DNA of 5,256 bases from Lachnospiraceae bacterium (lineage in GTDB: Bacteria > Bacillota > Clostridia > Lachnospirales > Lachnospiraceae). Position numbers and translations under genes: made by a program. Location: assembly GCA_029068665.1 (NCBI GenBank), contig JAIECC010000045.1, positions 1 to 5,256 on the forward strand, given 5' to 3'. Below the pieces are notes generated by a model, which was not told the DNA's origin, did no database searches, and was given only the letters and a program-made list of their open reading frames with translations. Below are positions 1-5,256 of this stretch, in pieces; the stretch's first letter is position 1; each line of letters starts with the position of its first letter.

Positions 1-1
1 G

Positions 2-1084
2 TTCGGACACCCTTGGCTGATTCAGAGCGACGGCAAGATGAGTAAGTCCAAAGGAAATGTAATCTATGCAGATGATCTGGTAGAAATGTTCGGCGTGGAT
101 GCTGTTCGTTATTTCCTCCTGCATGAGATGCCGTTTGAGAATGATGGTGTGATTTCCTGGGAATTGATTGTAGAACGGATGAATTCCGATCTGGCAAATA
201 CCTTAGGTAATCTTGTGAACCGGACCGTTTCCATGTCCAACAAATACTTTGATGGTGTCGTGCGGAATACCAACGAAACAGAGCCGGTGGACGAAGAATT
301 AAAGAAGGTGGCGCTGGATACGCCGCTGAAGGTGACAAAGGCAATGGAGAAGCTTCGGGTGGCAGATGCCATTTCCGAAATCTTTACTCTCTTTAAACGG
401 TGCAATAAATATATCGATGAAACTATGCCGTGGGCACTGGCAAAGGAAGAGGCAAGCAAGTCCAGACTGGAGACGGTATTGTACAATCTGGTGGAAAGTA
501 TTACCATTGGTGCGGTATTATTAAAATCATTTATGCCGGAAACTGCGGAAAAGATATTGGCGCAGCTCCATGCAGAGGACCGGGAATGTGACCAGCTTGG
601 AATATTTGGCAGATATCCGAACAATAATAAGGTTACGGATACACCGGAGATCTTATTTGCCCGTCTGGATGCGGAAGAGGTATTGGAAGACCTGGAACGC
701 CGGAGGGAAGAGGCAAAGATTAACCAGTATGGTCCGGGTATCGATGTGGAGGCAAAGGAAGAAATCGACATTGACCTGTTTGACAAGGTACAGCTTCAGA
801 TCGGACAGATTATTGCCTGTGAGGAAGTAAAGAAATCAAAGAAGCTGTTATGCTCACAGGTGAAGATCGGAAGTCAGATTCGTCAGATTGTATCCGGCAT
901 TAAATCTCAGTATAGTGCAGAAGAAATGGTGGGCAAGAAGGTAGTGGTCGTAACCAACTTAAAGCCGGCAACTCTGGCAGGTGTTAAGTCAGAAGGAATG
1001 CTGCTGTGTGCAGAGGATGAGGATGGAAATCTTTCCTTGCTCACTTCTGAAAAGGATATGCCTCATGGAGCTGAGATTCATTAG
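2..1084 (+). CDS. metG: Methionyl-tRNA synthetase, 3' part (partial at left edge)
   Basis: Cytoplasmic class I aminoacyl-tRNA synthetase that charges tRNA-Met with methionine. The frame is open from base 2, so the Rossmann catalytic domain and any zinc knuckle lie outside the window. Visible parts, in order: the catalytic KMSKS loop at 35-49 (KMSKSKGN); the helical anticodon-binding domain, roughly 110-600, with the family-typical NTLGNLVNR and PWALAKEE stretches; a charged linker at about 670-775; and a C-terminal Trbp111-like OB-fold from about 779 to the end, with IVSGI, VVVVTNLKPATLAGVKSEGM and LLCAEDE motifs. The fused tRNA-binding domain is usual for the long bacterial MetRS form and promotes dimerisation and tRNA binding. 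It ends at TAG with no frameshift. The ATG at 38 is the methionine of KMSKS, not a real start. No terminator follows before the lipoprotein gene. Identity is very secure. Confidence 0.97.
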   Translation, partial: FGHPWLIQSDGKMSKSKGNVIYADDLVEMFGVDAVRYFLLHEMPFENDGVISWELIVERMNSDLANTLGNLVNRTVSMSNKYFDGVVRNTNETEPVDEELKKVALDTPLKVTKAMEKLRVADAISEIFTLFKRCNKYIDETMPWALAKEEASKSRLETVLYNLVESITIGAVLLKSFMPETAEKILAQLHAEDRECDQLGIFGRYPNNNKVTDTPEILFARLDAEEVLEDLERRREEAKINQYGPGIDVEAKEEIDIDLFDKVQLQIGQIIACEEVKKSKKLLCSQVKIGSQIRQIVSGIKSQYSAEEMVGKKVVVVTNLKPATLAGVKSEGMLLCAEDEDGNLSLLTSEKDMPHGAEIH

Positions 1085-1116
1085 AATCACCACATAAAAA
1101 ATATAAGAAAGGAATG

Positions 1117-1135
1117 GGAGCATGTATCATGCTCC
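1117..1135 (+). other. Perfect 8-bp hairpin between metG and the lipoprotein gene
   Basis: GGAGCATG (1117-1124), loop TAT, CATGCTCC (1128-1135) forms a perfect inverted repeat. No T-run follows (the next bases are GGAACGAG), so it is not a canonical intrinsic terminator. It lies just upstream of the lipoprotein start and covers the start codon of a possible short leader ORF (ATG at 1122). It could tune translation or mark an RNA processing site. The structure is seen directly; the function is inference. Confidence 0.45.
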
Positions 1136-1154
1136 GGAACGAGTTCAGATATGA
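1122..1154 (+). CDS. Possible 10-codon leader ORF overlapping the lipoprotein start
   Basis: ATG at 1122 opens a 10-codon frame (MYHAPERVQI) ending at TGA 1152-1154, which overlaps the lipoprotein ATG at 1151 in an ATGA arrangement. AAAGGA (1108-1113) lies 8 bases upstream, a better ribosome site than anything in front of ATG 1151. One reading is translational coupling: ribosomes load at 1122, melt the hairpin, stop and restart on the lipoprotein. The peptide has no run of regulatory amino acids typical of attenuators. So short an ORF can arise by chance, and no homologue is recognised. Confidence 0.3.
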   Translation: MYHAPERVQI

Positions 1155-1678
1155 AGAGAAAACTTTGGGCGATGATTTGTGTCCTTTTGGTATTGTTTTG
1201 TACCGGCTGTGGAGATACAGATAAAAACAAGGGAAGTGGTACAGCACAGGGACCCGCAGGTATCTTGTCGGATATTGTGGATCAGATTTATGAGCAGAAA
1301 GATCCGGGCATTAATGTAGGAACGATTCCCATTGATCTGTCAGATGCCGATATGGTGAAGATATACACCGGTCTGGATTCGGCAGATGCAGTCAGTGAAG
1401 CAGTGGCATCCGAGTCGTTGATGGGCTCCCAGGCATATTCTCTGGTACTGGTCCGGGTTTGGGATGAGGATGAGACCGCTGAGGTTGCAAAGGCCATGCG
1501 GGAAGGAATTGATCAGCGAAAGTGGATTTGCGTGGAAGCAGATGATCTAAAGGTGGTAGGCTGCGGAGATGTGGTAATGCTTTTTATGGTGTCTTCCGAG
1601 CTTGCAGATACGGTTACTTCCGCAGAGATGGTAGAAGCATTTAAGGAAGTATGCGGCGGCACGCTGACAGTGGAATAA
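1151..1678 (+). CDS. DUF4358-type secreted lipoprotein, function unknown
   Basis: A 175-residue protein with a lipoprotein signal: basic MKRK, hydrophobic core about 5-18, and a lipobox-like CTGC placing the lipidated cysteine at residue 20. The -3 cysteine is less usual than Leu/Val/Ile. A short polar Gly/Ser/Lys linker follows. The mature part resembles the DUF4358 family found in clostridial lipoproteins: an acidic segment with an IPIDLSDADMVKIYTGL stretch, SLMGSQAYSLVLVRVWDEDE from about residue 89, and QRKWICVEAD at about 122-131, then a hydrophobic strand and a C-terminal helix. It should be anchored on the outer face of the membrane. The family has no established role. The start is the first ATG in frame that keeps the signal peptide; its own ribosome site is weak (CGGA, 12 bases upstream), so coupling to the preceding short ORF or read-through from metG is possible. 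A strong terminator follows. The family assignment is from recalled motif similarity. Confidence 0.85.
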   Translation: MKRKLWAMICVLLVLFCTGCGDTDKNKGSGTAQGPAGILSDIVDQIYEQKDPGINVGTIPIDLSDADMVKIYTGLDSADAVSEAVASESLMGSQAYSLVLVRVWDEDETAEVAKAMREGIDQRKWICVEADDLKVVGCGDVVMLFMVSSELADTVTSAEMVEAFKEVCGGTLTVE

Positions 1679-1689
1679 GCAGGAGAGAG

Positions 1690-1744
1690 CGGGTGATGCA
1701 GTACCGGGTCAGAAATGAGCCGGGGACTGCAATACCCGTTTTTT
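1690..1744 (+). terminator. Intrinsic terminator of the lipoprotein gene
   Basis: A long imperfect hairpin: CGGGT (1690-1694) pairs with ACCCG (1734-1738), GCAGT (1698-1702) with ACTGC (1726-1730), and CCGG (1704-1707) with CCGG (1720-1723), around a 12-base loop, followed by six T (1739-1744). It begins 11 bases after the lipoprotein stop and separates that unit from the two-component operon downstream. Confidence 0.9.
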
Positions 1745-1811
1745 ATTTCCGCGGGCAATGAGGAAAATAGCCGTGTTTACATGGATATTTGACGAATGCC
1801 ATGGACAAGAA

Positions 1812-1854
1812 TTTAAGAAATTTATAAGAAATACCATGGGATTTTCATAAGGAA
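1812..1854 (+). promoter_or_regulatory. Phased TAAG-type direct repeats, candidate response-regulator operator
   Basis: The 8-mer TAAGAAAT occurs exactly at 1814-1821 and 1825-1832, 11 bases apart, and a related TAAGGAA occurs at 1848-1854, 23 bases further (about two helical turns). Read as hexamers, TTTAAG (1812) and TATAAG (1823) have a 5-base gap, the spacing used by PhoP/PhoB/OmpR-type regulators that bind tandem repeats as dimers. The third copy overlaps the -35 element of the promoter for the downstream OmpR-family regulator. Autoregulation by that regulator is the simplest inference; binding is unproven. Confidence 0.45.
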
Positions 1855-1872
1855 GTTCCGTTAGGATACAAT
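1844..1872 (+). promoter_or_regulatory. Sigma-A-type promoter of the two-component operon
   Basis: TTCATA (-35, 1844-1849; 4 of 6 consensus bases), a 17-base spacer, then TACAAT (-10, 1867-1872; 5 of 6). Predicted transcription start is near 1879, giving a leader of about 53 bases before the regulator ATG. The weak -35 overlapped by a TAAG repeat fits an activator-assisted promoter. Confidence 0.6.
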
Positions 1873-1883
1873 CAGGCGAAGGA

Positions 1884-1912
1884 ACAGGAATCAGAGAAAT
1901 TCAGATTCCTGT
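1884..1912 (+). other. 5'-leader stem-loop upstream of the response regulator
   Basis: ACAGGAATC (1884-1892) and GATTCCTGT (1904-1912) form a perfect 9-bp stem around an 11-base A-rich loop. It would start about five bases from the predicted transcript 5' end and end seven bases before AGGAG. There is no T-run after it, so it is not a terminator. It may protect the mRNA 5' end or influence ribosome access. It matches no riboswitch class I recognise and is too small for most. Confidence 0.5.
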
Positions 1913-1919
1913 GAGTTAG

Positions 1920-1924
1920 AGGAG
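1920..1924 (+). promoter_or_regulatory. Ribosome binding site of the response regulator
   Basis: AGGAG seven bases before ATG 1932. This strong site fixes the regulator start and implies good translation. Confidence 0.85.
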
Positions 1925-1931
1925 AAAGGCT

Positions 1932-2642
1932 ATGAACGAATGTGTATTAGTAGTAGATGATGACAGAGAAATCGTAAAGGCCATTGGACTGCTTCTGGAA
2001 AAGGAAGGATATCGGGTATTAAAAGCCTATGACGGCATGGAAGCCCTTCAGATTCTGGCAGAGCAGTCGGTACGGCTTATCATTATGGATGTAATGATGC
2101 CCAAGCTGGACGGATTATCCGCCATGATGAAGATTCGGGAACGTCAAAATCTTCCAATCATTGTGCTGAGTGCCAAGACGGAAGAGACAGACAAGGTACT
2201 TGGACTCTCCATGGGGGCGGATGATTATGTATCAAAGCCCTTCAATCCCCAGGAACTGGCGGCAAGGGTCAAGAGTCAGCTGCGAAGGTATACCCTTCTG
2301 GGTGACATTAATGCCGTACATGAGACGGATGAAATCTGGAATGGAAGACTTTGCTACCGGCTGGAGGAGCACATGCTGTATGCAGACGGAGAGCCGGTTA
2401 AGCTTACTGCTACAGAAACAAAGATCATTGACCTGTTTATGCGAAACAGAGGCAGAATCTTTCCGGCCGAAGAGATTTATCAGAGAATCTGGGAAGAACC
2501 TTCATTTGCTCCAGAGAATACAGTTATGGTACACATTCGTCATATCCGTGAAAAAATCGAACTCAATCCAAAGGAGCCAGAATATATAAAGGTGGTGTGG
2601 GGTATTGGATACAAAATGGAAAAAATCGAAAATCATTCTTAG
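1932..2642 (+). CDS. OmpR/PhoB-family response regulator (VanR-like)
   Basis: A 236-residue cytoplasmic DNA-binding regulator. The N-terminal receiver domain (about 3-118) has the acidic pocket D9/D10, phospho-acceptor D53 in IIMDVMMPKLDG, switch S80 in IVLSAK, Y99 and K102 in ADDYVSKPF, so all phosphorylation residues are intact. After a linker the C-terminal winged-helix domain (about 138-232) shows LTATETKIIDLFMRN (from 158), the recognition-helix region ENTVMVHIRHIREKI (195-209) and the wing motif VVWGIGYKME. Length is normal for the family. The best resemblance is to the VanR-like group common in clostridia, but no van resistance genes are present, so no gene symbol is given. Its partner is surely the kinase gene that begins inside its last codons. 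Upstream repeats suggest autoregulation. Target genes cannot be read from this window. Confidence 0.95.
   Translation: MNECVLVVDDDREIVKAIGLLLEKEGYRVLKAYDGMEALQILAEQSVRLIIMDVMMPKLDGLSAMMKIRERQNLPIIVLSAKTEETDKVLGLSMGADDYVSKPFNPQELAARVKSQLRRYTLLGDINAVHETDEIWNGRLCYRLEEHMLYADGEPVKLTATETKIIDLFMRNRGRIFPAEEIYQRIWEEPSFAPENTVMVHIRHIREKIELNPKEPEYIKVVWGIGYKMEKIENHS
2588..2595 (+). promoter_or_regulatory. Ribosome binding site deciding the TTG start of the kinase
   Basis: AAAGGTGG, nine bases before TTG 2605 and inside the regulator gene. An in-frame TAA at 2587-2589 rules out any earlier start, and the next in-frame ATG lies past the start of the first membrane helix. This site supports the TTG start. 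Confidence 0.65.
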
Positions 2643-5058
2643 CAGTATAGCATTCTTTCTGGGCATGACTTTGCTGATTAGCAGTCTTGCTCCTGTGGCA
2701 GGATTAATGCTGACAAAGGGAAGCTTCAGCCGCAGATGGGAAGGGGACTATCAGAAAAATGAGAATTTCCGCTGGCGCATTTCCCGGCAGCTGGAAGACC
2801 TTCTGGGTGCTGCTACCGGAGGGAAAAGCTACCGATACTATGGACTGGGCTATGATTATGCAATGGGTGAATGGATTGGGGATTATTATGCGGTGCAGGA
2901 AGAAACGGTAGCGCAGGCAGGAGAAGCCCTGGACTGGCTGGAGGAGCTGGAGGACCTGGAACTGTATATGGGGAATTCCGAGTATTCCCAGGAGTTGGAA
3001 AGCGTATTAAGCCGGCTGGAGGAAATACAGGACAAGCTGGACCGTTTGAATGACAAGCTGGATCAGGAGGAGAGGAACTGGCAGACAGGAAGCATAACTA
3101 AGACGGAACAGGAAGCTATTGATGCCTATATGGCAGATAAGGCACAAAATAAAAATCTGCGTTATGCAGTGGTCTATCAGGGAAAGCTGCTGTATACGAA
3201 CATTGATGCACTGGAAGGCACTACAGGAAAACCATGGGATGGTACGGATTTTTATGAACAGCTTTCCAGGGAGGAATACAACTTTTCTCTATGGTTCAAC
3301 CGGAACGGAGACGGAAAGGTAGAGATAACCAAGGATGGAAACAGTCAGAATGTATATGGAGACGGTGTTTACACAGAGGATAGCCTCTGGTATGTACCGG
3401 GATATACGAACTTCAATGTGGATACTGCTACGAAGGATGCTGTGGTATTCCTGGCGGCGGCAAAGGAACCTAAGGTTTATGTAGCAGGGAATTATTCCGG
3501 ATATGGGACTACGGAATATGGAAACGAGCTGTACCAGATGTATCAATATGCCCTTCAAAGGCAAAAAGAGCTGCGGGTTAATTGTATTCTTCTGCTGATT
3601 GGTATTTTTCTGCTGGGACTTTCACTGATCTGGCGGAAAGAAATGCGTCTGGGAAGAGAGGCAGTTGCCGGCTTTCTGGGAAAGCTGTGGCTGGAGTTGA
3701 AGCTGCTGTTGTTGCCTGTTCTGCTGTTGCTGGTGTTCGCTCTGCTTGGCAGGAGTGAATGGTGGATGGAGTATGCACAGTACATTTTTTATGAGCCTGA
3801 TTACTGGTGGATACAAAGTATAGATATTGCATATTGCGTTCAAGAGTTGTTAAGGCATGGTGTCTTGCTAGCAGTCTGCTTCTGGATTATTTATCTGACT
3901 GTACTGGATATACGGGTAAATCGTGGAAAGCAGAAAAAACCGATTATTGGCAGCCTGCAGACAGGTGATCTTCAGTATCCCCTGCAAAAAAGACTGGTAA
4001 GGCGATACAGCCTGATGTTTATTACAGAAATTTTGGCATTACTGTTATGTGGCTTGTCCATTGGAGTGATATTTGTCAATGTAACCGGTTATTGTTTTAA
4101 ATATCCATGGAACAGGATTCCCTGGAACGGGATGTTCGTGACGGCGATTGTAGTCGTTGGTATTTTGCTTCTGACCTGTATAATAGTAAGTGCAGTGTAT
4201 TGGCAAAAGAACCGTCGGCTGGCAGAGGATATTGGTGCGCTGACAGACCAGATTCATGGAGTAAAGGAAGGAAATCTGATACAGCCGCTGCAGCTTCCGG
4301 AGAACGCGGATTTAAGGCAGGCAGCCGAAAATCTAAATGAAATCCAGCATGGTATGGAGGTGGCACTAAGGGAACAAGTGCAGAGCGAGAGAATGAAGGT
4401 GGACCTGGTAACAAACGTGTCCCATGATATTAAGACACCACTGACTTCTATTGTAAGCTATGTGGATTTGTTGAAGCAGGAGGAAAATCTGCCGCCTCAT
4501 GTAGAGGAATTTATCCAGATATTGGATGAAAAGTCAGCGCGATTAAAAACAATGGTACAGGATGTATTTGATATCAGTAAAGCTACATCCGGACAGCTTC
4601 CTGTTACCATGGAAGAGCTGGACCTGGGTAAGCTGCTACGGCAGACACTGGCGGATATGGATATCCAGATTGCAGAAAGCGGATTGATCATGAAGGTCAC
4701 CATACCGGAGGCACCGATAATGATTCAGGCGGATGGCCAGCGGTTATATCGTGTTTTCCAGAATCTGATACAAAATGCGTTGAAATATTCGCTGCAGGGC
4801 TCCCGTATCTTTCTGTCACTGACGGAAGAAAAAGAAACCTTGATTGTACGGATACGGAATACCTCTGGAACAGAACTGGATGGTACGATTGACTTTACGG
4901 AACGGTTTCTTCGGGGAGACGAAAGCCGTACCGATGGCGGCAGCGGTCTGGGACTCTCCATTGCCAAGAGCTTTACTGAGGCTTGTGGCGGCAGCTTCCG
5001 GGTAGAGGTTGACGGGGATTTGTTTACTGCTATAGTGAGTATTCCCAGTAATAGATGA
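2605..5058 (+). CDS. Six-pass membrane sensor histidine kinase with large outer domain
   Basis: An 817-residue inner-membrane kinase partnered with the upstream regulator. Predicted layout: TM1 about 9-34; outer domain about 35-325, tyrosine-rich, with a heptad-like coiled coil near 131-157; TM2 326-343; TM3 365-382; TM4 416-436; TM5 470-491; TM6 511-532; HAMP-like linker about 533-590; HisKA dimerisation domain with phospho-acceptor H607 (VSHDIKTPLTS); and an ATPase domain with N-box N720/N724 (FQNLIQNALKYS), F-box near 764-775 (FTERFLRGDESR) and G2 box GSGLGLSIAKS (779-789). Basic loops RGKQKK and KRLVRR between TM4 and TM5 support the inside orientation. The usual DxGxG G1 box is replaced by RIRNTSGTE (749-757), a degenerate form I recall from related clostridial kinases. 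The start is TTG with a good ribosome site, overlapping the regulator by 38 bases, which implies translational coupling. The ligand is unknown; the outer domain matches nothing I recognise with confidence. Confidence 0.93.
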   Translation: MDTKWKKSKIILSSIAFFLGMTLLISSLAPVAGLMLTKGSFSRRWEGDYQKNENFRWRISRQLEDLLGAATGGKSYRYYGLGYDYAMGEWIGDYYAVQEETVAQAGEALDWLEELEDLELYMGNSEYSQELESVLSRLEEIQDKLDRLNDKLDQEERNWQTGSITKTEQEAIDAYMADKAQNKNLRYAVVYQGKLLYTNIDALEGTTGKPWDGTDFYEQLSREEYNFSLWFNRNGDGKVEITKDGNSQNVYGDGVYTEDSLWYVPGYTNFNVDTATKDAVVFLAAAKEPKVYVAGNYSGYGTTEYGNELYQMYQYALQRQKELRVNCILLLIGIFLLGLSLIWRKEMRLGREAVAGFLGKLWLELKLLLLPVLLLLVFALLGRSEWWMEYAQYIFYEPDYWWIQSIDIAYCVQELLRHGVLLAVCFWIIYLTVLDIRVNRGKQKKPIIGSLQTGDLQYPLQKRLVRRYSLMFITEILALLLCGLSIGVIFVNVTGYCFKYPWNRIPWNGMFVTAIVVVGILLLTCIIVSAVYWQKNRRLAEDIGALTDQIHGVKEGNLIQPLQLPENADLRQAAENLNEIQHGMEVALREQVQSERMKVDLVTNVSHDIKTPLTSIVSYVDLLKQEENLPPHVEEFIQILDEKSARLKTMVQDVFDISKATSGQLPVTMEELDLGKLLRQTLADMDIQIAESGLIMKVTIPEAPIMIQADGQRLYRVFQNLIQNALKYSLQGSRIFLSLTEEKETLIVRIRNTSGTELDGTIDFTERFLRGDESRTDGGSGLGLSIAKSFTEACGGSFRVEVDGDLFTAIVSIPSNR

Positions 5059-5095
5059 TTACTTACTGAATATTGGATAAATTCAGGCTAAGAAT

Positions 5096-5128
5096 AAAAG
5101 GCGGCCCCTTTCTTGGGGCGGCCTTTTT
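5096..5128 (+). terminator. Terminator of the two-component operon, probably bidirectional
   Basis: AAAAGGCGGCCCC (5096-5108) pairs with GGGGCGGCC (5115-5123) plus the following T-run, with one G-G mismatch and a six-base loop. T5 (5124-5128) serves the plus strand. On the minus strand the same hairpin is followed by TTTT, so it can also end the convergent gene whose stop lies 9 bases away. Confidence 0.92.
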
Positions 5129-5137
5129 ATATTGCAC

Positions 5138-5254
5138 TTATAATTTTCTTTGATAATTTTCTAACTGATGGAATATTCCGACTACATTCACAATATCAGC
5201 TTTTATATTAAAAATAATCATAATATGCAGATGTGGTCCTGACGATTGATGATA
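5138..5254 (-). CDS. C-terminal part of a convergent small protein, possibly RelE/ParE-like toxin (partial at right edge)
   Basis: On the minus strand a frame is open from the right edge to TAA at 5140-5138, giving 38 residues. The last part alternates short hydrophobic strands and ends in GIFHQLENYQRKL. This is reminiscent of the final strand and helix of RelE/ParE-family ribonuclease or gyrase-poison toxins, where a strand of the type VxIxxIxH is followed by a short helix ending in a DY-like motif. Support for a real gene: the stop sits 9 bases from a hairpin that also works as a terminator in this direction, and the frame has no internal stop. The start, most of the protein and any antitoxin gene are outside the window. 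Family assignment is tentative; it could be another small protein or a remnant. Confidence 0.5.
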   Translation of the reverse strand, partial: YHQSSGPHLHIMIIFNIKADIVNVVGIFHQLENYQRKL

Positions 5255-5256
5255 AT

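Noticed and set aside
109..786. 225-codon open frame on the minus strand
   Set aside because: It lies wholly antisense to metG, has no recognisable domain, and the metG frame carries clear family motifs throughout the same span.
570..830. 86-codon plus-strand frame inside metG
   Set aside because: Alternate-frame shadow of metG, rich in Arg/Trp from out-of-frame reading, with no family resemblance.
1117..1135. Hairpin after metG as an intrinsic terminator
   Set aside because: No T-run follows the stem, so it lacks the second half of a terminator signal.
1789..1817. Second promoter TTGACG - 17 bases - TTTAAG upstream of the regulator
   Set aside because: The -35 is good but the -10 is poor and coincides with the TAAG repeats; the TTCATA/TACAAT pair downstream is better placed.
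1799..1839. Two CCATGG palindromes 35 bases apart flanking the TAAG repeats
   Set aside because: A six-base palindrome is common by chance, and further CCATGG copies occur inside coding sequence (for example near 4108 and 4610).
3555..3843. Three overlapping minus-strand frames, one glutamine-rich
   Set aside because: They are antisense to the leucine-rich membrane segments of the kinase; the Gln/Ala richness is the complement of repeated CTG/TTG leucine codons.
5139..5144. Perfect TATAAT after the operon terminator on the plus strand
   Set aside because: The -35 position falls in the GC-rich terminator stem with no match, no plus-strand gene follows, and the bases are the end of the minus-strand frame.

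Overview
The window looks like chromosomal DNA from a Clostridia-class Firmicute, most probably a gut Lachnospiraceae-type organism. The basis is moderate G+C, purine-rich AGGAG-type ribosome sites, strong hairpin-plus-T-run terminators, a DUF4358-type lipoprotein, and a VanR-like regulator paired with a multi-pass histidine kinase. The genus cannot be fixed from this sequence.

Layout: (1) Positions 2-1084 hold the 3' part of metG (methionyl-tRNA synthetase), entering from the left edge just before the KMSKS loop and ending in a C-terminal tRNA-binding OB-fold domain. (2) After a 66-base gap with a perfect hairpin and a possible 10-codon leader ORF comes a 175-residue secreted lipoprotein (1151-1678), closed by a strong terminator (1690-1744). 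(3) A 187-base regulatory region follows, with phased TAAGAAAT repeats, a sigma-A-type promoter and a 5'-leader stem-loop. (4) It leads into a two-component operon: an OmpR/PhoB-family response regulator (1932-2642) and an 817-residue sensor kinase (2605-5058) that begins at TTG inside the regulator gene. (5) A terminator at 5096-5128 closes the operon. (6) Only 9 bases beyond it, on the minus strand, is the stop codon of a convergent gene that runs off the right edge. Its last 38 codons resemble the C-terminus of a RelE/ParE-like toxin, but that reading is tentative.

How they work together: metG and the lipoprotein gene may be co-transcribed, since no terminator is visible between them. The two-component pair is a separate unit. 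The kinase has one N-terminal membrane segment, a roughly 290-residue tyrosine-rich outer domain with a coiled coil, then five further membrane segments, a HAMP-like linker and the catalytic core. The ligand and target genes are unknown. The repeats upstream suggest autoregulation. No CRISPR array, tRNA, rRNA, insertion sequence or phage gene was seen, and nothing here amounts to a clearly new system. The least explained parts are the kinase's outer domain and membrane layout and the truncated minus-strand gene.
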